A DNA stretch of 64,000 bases from Amaranthus tricolor (GCF_026212465.1 NC_080056.1:6914517-6978516); one strand, 5' to 3'; counted from the first letter of the stretch, positions 33,120-44,789 are shown. Numbers and translations: made by a program. Notes: generated by a model not told the origin, from the letters alone.

Positions 33120-33230
33120 GAAAAATATGAGTCTGCATCATAGTGCAAAAATATGGTATCGCTCGCAATCGCGGTAACTATCATAGTGCATCATAGTGAA
33201 AAATACGAGTCTCCATTGTGTAATCTTCCA
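33120..33230. repeat. Fragments of the dispersed MITE family
   Basis: Two catagtgcaaaaata/catagtgaaaaatac words flank a short tcgcaatcgcggtaac block. These are the terminal motifs of the family described at 16393 and 32240, in a collapsed form. Confidence 0.5.
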
Positions 33231-33714
33231 TAACTTTATAAAACAACTAAGTGTACCTCAAACTAGAATTTCATCTACACAAGTTTCTTGATTCATGAGC
33301 AACTTAACAAAGAATTATTCTGAAAATCTTTGGGATTCTCGAGTAGCCTATGATATCCTGTAGAATTAGGAAACTTAACAACCTTCCTAGCTTTAGTCGC
33401 TAATCACCTAAATCCTCACTTCATCCCACCACAACCCAATATAAACTTTTTCACCAACCCATCAACTTTCTTTTTCAGAAGAAGAGGGAAGAAAATTTAT
33501 GAAGAGTGTGTGAGGCCTTAAAAATTTGGTATACTTCTAATATTTGTTGATCATTGTTACGAAGTAGCATGGGATTAATATGTTTAAAACCACAATCCCC
33601 ACTTAAATTATGAGGAATCTTCACCATGATGACTTCCTAAATCCCCACTTCATCAGTTACGCTATCTCAAGTAAGGCAACATCATATTGTAAAAAGGTCG
33701 TTTCGAATCCTATC

Positions 33715-33820
33715 AGCCGAATTAGTAAAAAATTTTAAATTAGTAAAAAATGTCGGTTCAAGAGATATCTCATGATTTCAACCAGTACCGCATCGCTCCG
33801 GTATTTTTACACTATGCAAG
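33715..33820. repeat. Dispersed MITE family, partial copy
   Basis: It contains agagatatctcatgat, cagtaccgcatcgc and atttttacactatg, matching the right half of the family. Confidence 0.55.
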
Positions 33821-34700
33821 ACAATGAAGTTTGATATCAACATTTCCCGCACTGTGACAAGTACTTGGATATTAATTTAATTCGCGTAGAGCTTAAACAT
33901 TAGTTTCCATGAAGCAGACAAAAGCACAAATAACTACCAAAGTAAGCTCTCTTAAAGTTATTATATAAGCCTCGTTAGTTAACACAGGTGGAAAATGCAG
34001 CCAGTGAATACACTCCACTCTCTCTTTACTAAGCAAAATACAATATGCACATTCAACACTAAGAATCCATGCAACTCTCTCAAGTCCACTTTTTCAACCA
34101 TAGTTTGGATCAAGCTTCTTCCTCACACAACTGATGGAAGCAAGGTACTTCAGCAAAATACCTCCAAATAAAGAATCAAGGATGTTGCCATTTCAGAGTT
34201 TGTCACCAGGCAGACCATATTTCTTACATAGGCCTTTGAAAGCGCAAGCCTCAAAGAGGTTCAATAAAGAAAAACAAATGAAAAATATAATGCAAAAATG
34301 AACACAAGTGTTTATGAGATATCTTGTATACCTCCCCCTCAAATATAGTTTATTATAATGAATTCAACAATTACAAGTATAATAAACCTCCCTTATCTTG
34401 AGAACAATCTCTCAAGATCACAAATACTAAAGCAATGTAAGAACACTCTCAAGTTTCTAAAAATGCAATAGTCCTCTCAATAATATGTGTGTTTCTGTAG
34501 TGTCTCTTACTATGAGTGATGAATCTTATTTATAAGCAAGGTATTCATCACCTTTAGTATTCCCTCATAAATCACCATAAACTCACATGTAACATCCCAA
34601 TTAACATCTTAATTAACTATGACAATAAACAATAGAAGTAATGCACCACATTATTGCATAGACATTACAAATTCTGACAAAAACAGAATCCAAAGTAGTC
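33821..34700 (-). other. Probable LTR-derived DNA of the minus-strand copia element
   Basis: On the minus strand this carries a TATA-like cttataaataag at about 34535, downstream of GC-rich gctcgacc repeats, then tattattgagagg and a long leader. This is the layout expected of U3-R-U5. It ends in a purine-rich ttgagggggagg on the minus strand at about 34340. I could not align it with a second LTR, so the call is tentative. Confidence 0.4.
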
Positions 34701-34860
34701 TGCTGAACTTCCGCTCGACCCGAGCCACTACCTCGCTCGGTCGAGCGTGCTTCCAGGAAAGCTACTAACTTGTTCTGGACTTCTTGCTCGACCGAGCCAA
34801 CACCGCTCGACCGGTCGAGCCAGACATAGCTCGATCGAGCGCCTGGTCGAGTCGCTCACA
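34700..34860. repeat. gctcgaccggtcgagc palindromic-core repeats, cluster 1
   Basis: At least seven copies of gctcgacc or its complement ggtcgagc occur here, including the perfect palindrome gctcgaccggtcgagc at about 34805. The open frame of the gag-protease remnant runs through them. Confidence 0.85.
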
Positions 34861-36371
34861 GTCTGTTTCTCTTCTTGTTGCTTTGATCAAACAACTCTCA
34901 TCAACCGTTCCAAACCTTAAACCACTCATATTCGACACATCTTTATCGACCCCCTCTAAAGTACAAGACAAAGCATGTTCGATTAAATGTTTAAAGTTAA
35001 CGTCGTTATTAAGATTATTGCCACTTGCTTTAACAATCTCCCCCTCAAGTCCAATACTCTTATCATCCGCAAAAGTAACTCTCCTTGACCCAAACACACT
35101 ATCATCAACACCTTTGTGGCCTAGGCTACCACAATTAACTTGTAACTCATACAAGTTCCTATGACTCCTTACTCCCTTCATGAGCACCATGCTCCCTCTA
35201 ATGACTTTCAAAACCCCTCCACTTGCTTTGAAAGTGCATCCTTTACTCTCAAGTCTACCTAATGAAATAAGGTTCCTCTCAAACTTAGGTACATACCTTA
35301 CATCACCAAGTCTTCTTTTGACACCTCCATGTGTCTCAATCATAACCTCACCAATACCCTCTACTTTCACCTTTTCATCATTTGGTAAAGTAACAAGGCC
35401 ATTATCACCATAACTAAGCTTGATAAATTTTTCTTTCTCACAACAAATGTGAAATGAGCAACCGGAGTCTATTACCCATTCCTTACTATGAACCACTCCC
35501 CCATCAACTAGTAGAGCCCCATCATAGTCATCATCATCTTCAACAAAGCCTAGAGCGGCACTCCCGCTACTCTCATTCTCATTTCTCCCACTATCCCTTA
35601 AGTTTTTCATTCTCTTAAGGTCTTCCTTAAATTCCTTGCACATCATTTGTATGTGCCCCTTTTTCTTACAATAGTAACACTCTTTGTCACTAAGGTCACC
35701 CCTCCCATGAGATTTACCCCCTCCTTGATATCTCTTTTCTTTGGTTCTTCCCCTATTAGAACCCTCACTAAACAAGCCATCCCCAACATTCTTCTTTTCT
35801 TCCCCCTCTCTTCTCACCATGAACCTATCATTCTCTCTCAACGCCGCCATGCTTGATCAAGAGTGATAGAATCCCTACCTATGAGCAATGTTTGGACTAT
35901 GTTTCTATAGTCCTTGGGAAGTGAAGCCAAAAGTAATAGAGCTTGTTCTTCATCAGTCAACTTTTCATCAGCATTTAACAATTGGCACACCAACTTGTTA
36001 AATGTGTTAATGTGGTCTTGCATTGTTGTATCCTCATCCTTCATGAGTTGATACAACTCCCACCTCAAGCAAAGTTTATTTGTTAGGGATTTGGAACCAT
36101 ACACCTTTTGTAATTTTTCCAACAACTCACCGGGATCGGTCTCTTTCAAGTAGTGATACTTGATTTCGGGTGCAATGGCAAGCCGGATTGTGCTTACCGC
36201 CTTCTTTCTCATTTGCGTCCATCTTGCTGCTACTACATTATTTGGCTTCTCCTTCAATAGCGCATCATCGATGCCTTGTTGCACCAAAAAATCTTCCACC
36301 GAACTCTTCCATATGGAAAAATTGATTCTTCCATCAAACAATTGAATAGAGAAACTTTTCCCTTCAGTCAT
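34765..36371 (-). pseudogene. Copia gag-protease remnant with internal deletion
   Basis: The gag part starts at 36371 (177 residues, with the DAYLK-type core LLLASLPKDYRNIV). After a frame change near 35845 the second frame runs 35850-34765. It carries a CCHC zinc knuckle (CYYCKKKGHIQMMC), an aspartic protease motif (WVIDSGCSFHIC) and the pre-integrase stretch ending SHRNLYELQ. Integrase, reverse transcriptase and RNase H are absent: the frame passes straight into a VTFADD-type linker and then GC-rich repeats. A tRNA-Met-type primer binding site lies upstream at 36433-36444. This is a deletion derivative that could at most be moved by other elements. Confidence 0.88.
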
Positions 36372-36432
36372 TGTGTCTTTCTTGTTCTTTTAACCTCACT
36401 TTCACACCCCAAATAGCCCAAGACGCACTCCC

Positions 36433-36444
36433 GCTCTGATACCA
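36433..36444 (-). other. Primer binding site of the minus-strand copia element
   Basis: Read on the minus strand the sequence is TGGTATCAGAGC, the classical complement to the 3' end of initiator methionine tRNA. It lies about 60 bases before the gag start, as expected. Confidence 0.85.
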
Positions 36445-36534
36445 ATTCAAAAAATTGATATATATGTGATTTGGATGTTTTGAGATGATATATGGATGTT
36501 ATGATGAATGATGGTAGTTGAGAAAATTATCCTG

Positions 36535-36635
36535 ATGCTCGCTCGACCCAGGCTGGTCGCTCGACTGATCGAGCAAGAGATCAAAAGCTTCTATCTACAT
36601 TTTGATCTCTCGCTCGACCGGTCCAGCGGATGTTC
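36535..36635. repeat. gctcgacc repeats, cluster 2
   Basis: Copies of ctcgctcgacc, ctcgactgatcgagc and ctcgctcgaccggtcc lie just outside the primer binding site, so LTR-type sequence flanks the remnant on both sides. The order of features relative to cluster 1 does not fit a simple pair of direct LTRs. Confidence 0.7.
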
Positions 36636-37089
36636 GGGAATTTCTCTTTTATGCGACAAGTTCAAATCAGTTTGTGGGCATCCTTTTATCTCCTCTTCTG
36701 GTTTCAAAGCCTATGTAAGGCTCTTGTATATCTCTTGTACATACAATGTAAGATCATTTTGATCATCTAGCAATTGGACATTGAGTTGAGTGACACATTC
36801 AAATTCTTAGGGGTTTAGTGATAGGTTTTTGGGGTTTTATCCTGTTCCCTCATCTTGAACATTTTATGGGGGGATTCTTCTTGTAAAGTGGATTATAGTT
36901 TGTAATCAAATACTTTAAAGCAATAATATTCATTCAATTTTTAAGGGTGGAGTTTTATAGTCTAATATCACATTGATATTAGAATTTTCTCAACCTCCCA
37001 AAACTTGAATTGTTTTATTGTTTTGCAATTTCTATTTTTGATCTTTGTTGTGTTCTTTCTTGATTTATTTGGATCAAACTCTAATATAA

Positions 37090-37232
37090 AGGTGTAAAAA
37101 ACCCACATTTTGGGTAAGGGATATTTTATGATTTGATCGATATTTTGGAGTTACGATAAACGCATCACTTTCATTATCGCATATTCCGTTACCGCAATTG
37201 CGACCATTACCGCATTTTTAGACTATGCTTCT
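37090..37232. mobile_element. Dispersed MITE family, copy 3
   Basis: Starts with aggtgtaaaaaaccc, contains aagggatatttta and gagttacgataaacgcatcac, and ends gcatttttagactatg. It matches the right two thirds of copies 1 and 2. Confidence 0.65.
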
Positions 37233-37844
37233 GAGTGTGAGTCACTTTATGGTATTAGAGTAGTGAAATGTTGGGTAAACCAAGCTAAGATCTATTTTAA
37301 GAGAATTTGGTCCATGGCACAAAAAATTGAACATAAATCAAGAGTTCAAGAAGCAAGCTAAAACCAACAAATATATGAACAACAAAAAACCCTAATTAAA
37401 ACAAATTAACAGATTAGTATTTAAATAAAGTATGGATTATCAAGATCGCAAGAGCAAAAAACCTGATGGTATTCCGATTAAAAATCGACAACAATCAAAT
37501 AAATAAGTACCTTTGGGGTGGATGTGGTGGTCAGACAGTGATTGATCGGAAAACCATTGAATACCTGAAAATAAACACCAACAACCCCGAGGTGGTCCCT
37601 GTGGGCAGTGCCTCCAAACACCCAAGTTAGGCACCGCCCAAGTTAGCACTTTAATGAGTAAAATTGCCTAATAGGTCCTTCCAAATGCACAGTACCAACA
37701 AGGTGAATTATTACTTAAAACCTTATCGACGTGAGATCTTTGAAGCTATTATGATGTATAATAGTATTTTTAGAGAGATAAAGTCTTTTATTTAAATTAT
37801 AAGAAAATACCAATTTTCCCCTCCAACTTACCTCCTAAGAGGCT
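37233..37844. other. Intergenic DNA with no recognised gene
   Basis: A degenerate primer-binding-like word (tggtattagagtag) occurs at 37250. Otherwise I see no coding signal or clear repeat. Confidence 0.4.
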
Positions 37845-38025
37845 CTTATTAGACTTATTTTAATTATGAGTTTGACCCATATTAAAGTGGACTTATATTT
37901 TATTCACAAACAAATGGCAAAAGCGTCTACTCGTTGCCTTAATTGCTCCTCTTGTAACAACCTAAACTTGTTACACAACAACGAATTCAATTTCAAAAAT
38001 ACATATAATTCGCCAAAAAAAAGTC

Positions 38026-38290
38026 TCAATTCAAACAAAGTAAGCCTACAATTAAAAGAAGTTTAAATTCATTCAGAAAATACAGAAACTGAATTTCTGG
38101 AAATCTCATGAATAATTTAAGCTGAAATTGATGAAACCGAAAGACAAAACGTACCTGAAGGAATAATATAGCCGGAAAATTGAGAGTTTTGATTAAAGTA
38201 GAAGTGTGAGAAAGAAGAGAGAGAAGGATAGAGTGTGGGAAAAGAAATTGAAAGGTGAAGATGAGACTCAAATCAAATATATGAGCTGAG
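38026..38290 (-). other. Captured promoter/5'UTR-like segment, left outer arm
   Basis: On the minus strand a ctcatatattt TATA-like site is followed by a CT-rich leader (ctctatccttctctctcttc) and ccttcag|gtacgt, a good splice donor. This looks like the 5' end of a gene with an intron in its leader. No coding exon follows. The same segment is at 52470-52730 on the plus strand. Its parent gene is not in the window. Confidence 0.45.
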
Positions 38291-39387
38291 GCGTGAGGAC
38301 TAAGGTCATACTAATGAATTTTTTGAATACAATTTTTTTTTGCAAAAAAATTTAAAATTCTAGATGAAATGTACCAAATATTCTAATTTCTTTGTTGGCG
38401 TGGTTTGGTTAAATAGCTTATTAGAAAGTATTAATTTATTTTGGTAAAAGAAATTGTTGGACGGTTAAACAATTTGGTAATATTAATTTATTTTTATGAA
38501 TCAGCTATTTTTGAATAAGTTGTTACTATTAGTTGGTTTAAAATTAATTGGACAAACTAGTTGATATAATCGGTTGTTTAATACTTTCTGTGGTTTTAAA
38601 TAGTTGTTGCATTTCTGTTTTTCATGCTATCCAATGCACAATTTAATCTTTGTCTCTTCAATCAACTATCGGCTATCAAGCTATCAGTTATCCGCTATTA
38701 CTTGTTTGTTAAACTCTACATGTATGATCACTATTCACTAATGTATGTCAATGATGAAACTTTTAAATTATTTGATGGGATATATTAATCAAAATCTTAT
38801 TCAATGTAATTCAGATTTGTATGCTTATGAAATATTTCTAGTACTCTATGAAGATAATTAAATTAAGAAAAATAGTAAAAATAAACAGAATAATAAGTTT
38901 GAAACAATAATAAAATAATACAACAAATTTACTGAACTAAACTAGAAATTTATTGATAAAAACTTGAAAATAGTGATCAGAAGAAATAAATAGAATTAAC
39001 ATTAAATAAGCTCTTTTGGAGTAATTTTTGAAAACTAATGTTAACATAAGCTTCCTACAAGAATTTTTTTGAAGTTAAATAAAGAAAAAACAAAACATTT
39101 TGATTGTTCATGAATTATTCCATTTAAAGTTGTCTAAATCTAACACGATGGACTCAACTCGAAATAACCTATATATAAAAAATCAAATTAAATTGTTACA
39201 TCGAGAAGAGGTTTGAAGATTTGTTGAAGTATATTTCCCACCATAAAGTTGGCTTGGGTATCAGTGTATCACGCACAAACAAGTAGTTAGGTCGAAATAA
39301 GTAGCCAAGAGATAAAAAACATTCTTGAAACGATCATTGCTACATCGAGAAAAGATTGGTCTATAAAGCTTGATGACTACTTATGGA

Positions 39388-39572
39388 TAGAGGTGTTGAT
39401 TCGGATTATCAGGTTAATTTCGAGTCAAGTATTTCGGGTTGGTTCAAAATCGTGTTTTGTGTCCACATTAATTTTTACATTATTTTAAATTCATTTTGAA
39501 GTCGGGTTCAGTCGGGTTCGGTTTTAAGGTTAGGTAAATATTAAGTCATCGGGTCTGTTTTGAACACCTCCA
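39388..39572. mobile_element. hAT-type MITE, 185 bp
   Basis: Ends TAGAGGTGTTGATTCGG and TTTTGAACACCTCCA are inverted. The flanking 8-bp duplication CTTATGGA is perfect (39380-39387 and 39573-39580). In the right arm only the first 19 bases of this element survive, at about 51344-51370, which dates the right-arm deletion after the insertion. Confidence 0.9.
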
Positions 39573-40083
39573 CTTATGGACATATAAGACAACCTTCAAA
39601 TTAAACCCATATCAGAACCATTGCTTACAGGCTTGTCTATGGATAATCGTGTCTTCTAGTGGTGGAGCTTGTTAATAGGTTGGATGAAATGAGATATCGA
39701 GATTTTCCAATCACTATTTTGAACTACACCGCCCCAAGTGTGTCATCCTCAGAGATTCCTATATGTTCTTTAAAAGTGTTCCTAAATTAGTTGTTACCTT
39801 TAAAAGGGTTTTACCTACTTGGTAAAGCGGTTTATTCAAATTATCGGGCCAATTTTGGATTAAGTGTTTCGAGTTGATTCCAATTTAAAATCGAATCTTG
39901 TGTCTATATAGCTATTATACGAAGTGTTTGATACAAAGTTCATTATTACAACTAACTAAACCTTGAAAACTAATAACAACCCAAAAACTAAACACTTTAA
40001 GGAGGATATTTAGTTATCTCAACATACACATTGCAGATTCTAGTCAAGAAAATGTTTGCAGAACAGATTAGCTAAAAGACCTT

Positions 40084-41154
40084 TTACAACTTGTAAAATC
40101 GGGGATTGCAAGTGATCACTTTGTATGAAGAAATCCCAGGAACGCGTACTCGTTTACATCTTCCAGATTCGGTACCACATACACCAAGATTAACACTATT
40201 ATAATAAGAAACGATTACTTCTCTCTTACCCTTCATCACTAGAGGAATACGATGCATAAGCGACTCGACTTGGAATACAAATAGCTTCATCCAAGAATCT
40301 GTTGATAGCGTATTTCTTCTAACGCAAACATCACATTGTCGACAGCTCATAGTTATCGAACTAAAACAAAGTTGAGAATCAAAAACACTAACTTCAGTAC
40401 AATGACCTCGCTTCATACCATCCGGTACTACAACAGCAGAAAACTTTTCCTCCCCAAAATGAAATGCCCATATACAATTATCTCTATAGGAGTATCTATG
40501 AAGCCAGCCATCGAGGAATGCCCCGCTGCTCTTCGAGTGAAACTGAGGCGAATCACCAACAGTTCTCCATTCATTAGTACCCAATGTTTGTATTTCAGCC
40601 ACATACTTGTGACTTCCATTTGTATTCAAAATCCTAAGAACCTTAAATTGATTCGAAATCGGGCATTGACCTAACCCATAAATGTCAACATAACAAGATG
40701 TTTTATACAATTGCTCAACAATCACCTGCTCACCAGTTAAAAGATTGCACACAATTAAAGGGTTCCATTGTGCCCATATTCCGAACAAATTACTCCATTA
40801 CATTCATTCACCACATGCATGTGGAGAAATAAATTCAGACTTCAATATAATCATTGCATCACAACCCAAATCAAGATTACCCATTTCATCAACATCTAAA
40901 GATTTGTCAAGATCAAGCAACAGAAAATTTTTCTCGCCATTATTGAATTTACCTTAAAGTAGAATAGTAAAATAGGGACAAGAAGAAGAGTGTAAATCAG
41001 CAAATTTAGAACTTGTAATAATCTCATACCATTCCTTACATACAAGTTTACAGTTTAAGCATGATTTTGTTGGTAATGTTGACAAAATATCACATATAAT
41101 TGAAGATGGGATTTCTTCAAAACAGGGTCTAATCAGATAATCTTCTTCCTTCAT
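40084..41154 (-). pseudogene. F-box/FBA protein pseudogene
   Basis: The first 66 residues from 41154 hold a good F-box (EIPSSIICDILSTLPTKSCL...CKEWYEI). The frame then hits a stop at about 40954 where the paralogous copies read on (YGKFNNGEKN). About 8 bases are missing near 40818, which shifts the frame again. The rest (40788-40084) encodes the F-box-associated domain (SGAFLDGWLHRYSY, WAFHFGEEKFS) to a natural C-terminus. Intact members would be substrate receptors of SCF ubiquitin ligases. This is the only copy in the window with the full C-terminal half. It sits in the block missing from the right palindrome arm. Confidence 0.88.
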
Positions 41155-41689
41155 TTTGTTGGTAATCTTGACAAAATATCACATGTAATAGATATGATAA
41201 TGTTGTTTTTAAATTTGATTATGCAACCTATAATGAAAAACAAAATCAAAATTAGTATAAAATAAACTAATTCCCCAAAACATAATGAAATTTGAAGAAC
41301 TTAAATTTAAGCTTGAAAAAATAATACCTTGACGAAGAATAAGAATAAACCCTTATTTCGTGGGTTTTTGAAGGAAGCAACAATGGTGGATTTTAAATGT
41401 TAAAGAAGAAGAAAAGGAACGAAAATGGTGTTTATTTTGAAATGTTCGTGGGTTTTTCGTGTGGGTTTAAAGAACTTGAACAAGAAGAAGAAGAACGAAC
41501 TTGAAGAATAAGACAATAGCAGTGTGTGCGTGGGTTGAACAAGAAGACAGTATGCGAAATTGAAGAAGACAATGGCACTTGAAGAAGACAATGGAACTTG
41601 CAGAAGAACACGGTACGTAGTAGCGTGAAGAAGATGTTTTATGAAACGGTAGCAGCCGTTTTCGAGTGTTTTATAAAAATTCTTCGTGT

Positions 41690-41951
41690 GGGTTTAAGGG
41701 TATAACGTTGAAAGGGGGGATTTTTTAATGCTTATTTGCTGCGGGCTGAGAGAAAACCGCAACATGTACTAATTAATTGCTGCGGGCAAGAGAAAACCAC
41801 AGCATATGCTTGTGAATCTTCAATTAATTGTTGCGGGCAACGGGAAAACCGCAGCATATATTTAATTTTTTTTTTCAAAAATAATTTTATGCTGTTTTTT
41901 TGTAAAACCGCAGCATGTGTTGCGCAGCAAATGTGATTTTTTCCACTAGTG
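41690..41951. mobile_element. Right end of a CACTA (En/Spm) transposon
   Basis: The end reads tttttccactagtg, the inverse of the CACTAGTGGAAAAA start of plant CACTA elements. Inside lie subterminal repeats built on tgctgcgg and aaaaccgcagcat, about four copies with inverted orientation. The opposite end was not found in the window. The neighbouring F-box pseudogene could be internal cargo. Confidence 0.7.
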
Positions 41952-42148
41952 ATTGGATTGCTAATTTCTGTAGGCTCGATCTTAGCTTTTCCTTTCGAGG
42001 CCCGTCTCCCTCCTAGCGCATGACAAGGGGCTTGTCTTGGCCCATTGGAGCTTCAGCTGGGTGATGGCACCTAAGTCTTTTGATTTCACGGTGTAAGCTT
42101 TGGTTTTTTTCTGTCATTTTATAAAAGCTAATTTGCAAAAAAATAAAT

Positions 42149-42154
42149 TTAATA

Positions 42155-42185
<31 letters not shown>
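42149..42185. repeat. (TAA)n microsatellite, left arm
   Basis: A short TAA run whose mirror copy is the TTA run at 51276-51306 in the right arm. Confidence 0.9.
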
Positions 42186-42808
42186 AAAGAAAAATAAAAG
42201 AACAAAAAACAAGAATTTTTTTATACTTTTATATTAAATTTAAGAATTAAAAGATCAAATTTAAAAACTTAAATAGCCAAATGTAAAACTTTAAAACCAA
42301 GTTCAAGACTTAAGTCGATTTAGTTTTAATTTTAAAACTAGATAGTGCCCATGCGATGCACAATTTTATTAAATTTATCGACATAAATTACATTAATTTA
42401 TATAAATGTATTACGACTATTAACGACATATTTCAAAACCAAATTTAGCACAAAAATATGTAAAGTTATTTTATAAAATTTTAAACAAAAAAAATAGTTT
42501 TTGCCACGGAAAATATATTTGACTTACATAAAAATAGTCACAATCTGAATCATATTAGAATAAAGCATTGCATTTAAGTAACCAATTGTATAGATAACAA
42601 ATATTCCTAACAAAAGTATATAATGTTTTAACTATCTCAGAATATCCAATACATTAATAATACTCATTTAGTAAATAAATTAAAAAAGATTTTATAAAAA
42701 TTGAAAAAACTAAATAATATAAATGGTTTCTAATACATTAAATGATGTGAGTGATAAAGTCAAAGATAAAAAAAAAGTAGTCAAAAAAAACAATGACATC
42801 ATCATTGA

Positions 42809-43137
42809 TAGAGGTGTTCAAAACCGGATACTGGGTCGACCCGGATCCGGAAATCCGGGTACCCGCTTTTTCGGATACCTAAAATTGTGATCCGGTTCCG
42901 ACCCGATTTAAATCGGATACCCGGAATCCAGGTATCTGATTTAAACCGGGTTAGAAACCGGATACCCGGTTTTCTTACAATGTTTTTTTTTTTGTCTTTT
43001 TTTCGTTCAACCATGCGTTTTCATCTCTATTTTTATTTAAAATTTTTATATAAAATTCAAATACTAACTCTTTAAAAATATTTAGCTAAATTAATCATAA
43101 AAGACAAATTAAGAAAATTAAATAATAATATTATTAC
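42809..43137. mobile_element. Truncated hAT element, left-arm counterpart of 49975-50648
   Basis: It begins TAGAGGTGTTCAAAACCGG next to the target duplication copy atcattga, carries the ccggatacccgg-type subterminal repeats, and stops abruptly at 43137. There the inner palindrome arm begins. Its complete mirror copy in the right arm shows that about half of the element plus neighbouring DNA was deleted here. Confidence 0.85.
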
Positions 43138-43522
43138 GCCTTGCTTGTGTTCCTCCTCTTGCTTAATCTTTCAACCTCTTCACTTCTGGTGTGGCTGATT
43201 GATCTTTCATGTTTGTCACTTAATTTTTTCTTGTCTTTTTATGTTCTTCAACCCTAATTTGATTTTGATTTCGTTTTCTTTTCATGTTATTCATTTACCA
43301 TTTTTTCTTTTCTTTTCCTGTTATTAATTTCATGTTCATGTTCTTAAATTTGTTTTTTTTTTTAAAAAAATTTTTTTGTTTGAATTCTAAATTTCCCAAT
43401 TCATTGATTCATTAAAATATAATTTTTTTTAGGTTTGAATTATGAACTTTTTTATTTATCTTAAGTCCAGGATTGTATGTAAAATTAGAACTAAATTTAA
43501 AATTCATGTAAAATAGAAATAG
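43138..43522 (+). repeat. DEAH1 intron 2 segment, copy in the left inner arm
   Basis: Its last 200 bases match the start of the window, and the whole block mirrors 45874-46256. It stops at the junction with F-box coding DNA at 43522. It carries no helicase exons because the part of the arm that would hold them is deleted. Confidence 0.8.
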
Positions 43523-44247
43523 AAAACTTTTCCTCCCCAAAATAAAATGCCCATATACAATTATCTCTATAGGAGTATCTATGAAGCCAGCCATCGAGGA
43601 ATGCCCCGCTGCTCGTCGAGTGAAACTGAGGCGAATCACCAACAATTCTCCATTCATTAGTACCCAATGTTTGTATTTCAACCACATACTTGTGACTTCC
43701 ATTTGTATTCAAAATCTTAAGAACCTTAAATTGATTCGAAATCGAGCATTGACCTAACCCATAAATGTCAACATAACAAGATGGTTTATACAATTGCTCA
43801 ACAATAACCTGCTCACCAGTTAAAAGATTGCACACAATTAAAGGGTTCCATTGTGCCCTTATTCCCAAACAAATTACTCCATTACATTCATTCACCACAT
43901 GCAATTTATGATGTGGTGAAATAAATTCAGACTTGAATCTAATCATTGCATCACAACCCAAATCAAGATTACCCATTTCATCAACATCTACAGATTTGTC
44001 AAGATCAAGCAATAGAACATTTTTCTCGCCATTATTGAATTTACCATAAAGTAGAATAGAAAAATAGGGACAAGAAAAAGAGTGTAAATCAGCAAATTTA
44101 GAACTTGTAATAATCTCATATCATTCCTTACATACAAATTTACAGTTTAAGCATGATTTTTTTTGGTAATGTTGACAAAATATCACATATAATTAAAGAT
44201 GGGATTTCGTCAAAACAGGGTCTAATCAGATAATCTTCTTCCTTCAT
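43523..44247 (-). pseudogene. Truncated F-box copy, left inner arm (broken)
   Basis: The ATG is at 44247-44245 on the minus strand. The F-box region has a one-base change of frame near 44163 and a stop at about 44110, so only the later part (44012-43523) is open. It ends in the middle of the F-box-associated domain at GEEKFS, where the sequence switches to helicase intron DNA and adds a few foreign residues. It mirrors the intact copy at 45150. Confidence 0.85.
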
Positions 44248-44606
44248 TAGGAGTAATTAATTTGATGACAATATGACAATGAGGGAAAATTAGGAAACTG
44301 AAACAGTAGGTCTGCACCAAATTAAGGGGTTGATTGCACACCTTAATTTGCCCCAAAGTGATGACTATGATTGGAATGAAATGGGCACGATCAGAACACA
44401 AAATGCAGCACGGAACCAGCCTCAAGAAACCAGTTCTTGATTTTCAGGCTGACGGATTACCCTCCAATGGCTTCACTCACCACCTTCGTGTAATTGATAA
44501 TGCAACCCAAGGATTGACTACCTTGTAGAATGCAAGATAAACTTTGAATTTGTGTGACTAAAAAATCAAAGGTTTGAATTTATGACTAAGATTCACTCAA
44601 CAAAAC

Positions 44607-44789
44607 GTGCACATGTTTGTCACGTGATGTTTTTAGCCGTTATTCTTAGTTTGGCTGTGTTGTTAATAGTCTTAACTAATTTTAGGATGTCTCTTAGGCT
44701 TATAAATAGGAGACCTTAGCCTTTGTAAACTCAGTTTTGGATATTTTCAGAAATAAAACACATTTGTTGTTTTCTTCAAAACATTATCT
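44607..44789 (+). promoter_or_regulatory. 183-bp palindrome loop with a core-promoter-like sequence
   Basis: The loop contains a G-box-type tcacgtgatg (about 44618-44627), a TATA element cttataaatagg (44699-44710), and aataaaac about 50 bases further on. The spacing TATA-leader-aataaa is that of a small LTR or a short promoter. Its flanks are the arms carrying the F-box copies, so transcripts starting here on the plus strand would read through the right arm F-box ORF. Promoter activity is inferred, not shown. Confidence 0.45.

Larger units (their letters stand above)
37845..44606. repeat. Left arm of giant imperfect palindrome
   Basis: Reading outward from the centre, this arm is the reverse complement of 44790-46256 (matching 43138-44606) and then of 50303-52914 (matching 37845-39406 and 42120-43137). 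A 2.7 kb block, 39407-42119, has no partner in the right arm. A 4.0 kb block of the right arm, 46257-50302, has no partner here. Matching open frames in the outer arms differ at only 3 of 81 residues, so the arms are very similar. The arm contains a captured 5' leader, a hAT MITE, an F-box pseudogene, a CACTA end, a truncated hAT remnant and a truncated F-box copy. Confidence 0.93.

Noticed and set aside
34784..35164. Plus-strand proteins opposite the copia gag-protease
   Set aside because: They are antisense shadows of the minus-strand remnant, which has clear zinc knuckle and protease motifs.
37250..37263. Primer binding site of a plus-strand copia element
   Set aside because: tggtattagagtag differs from the consensus and no gag or LTR partner follows it.
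41400..41591. Small Ser/Phe-rich protein upstream of the F-box pseudogene
   Set aside because: It is low-complexity DNA in the leader region (agaagaagaag on the plus strand) with no similarity to a known family.
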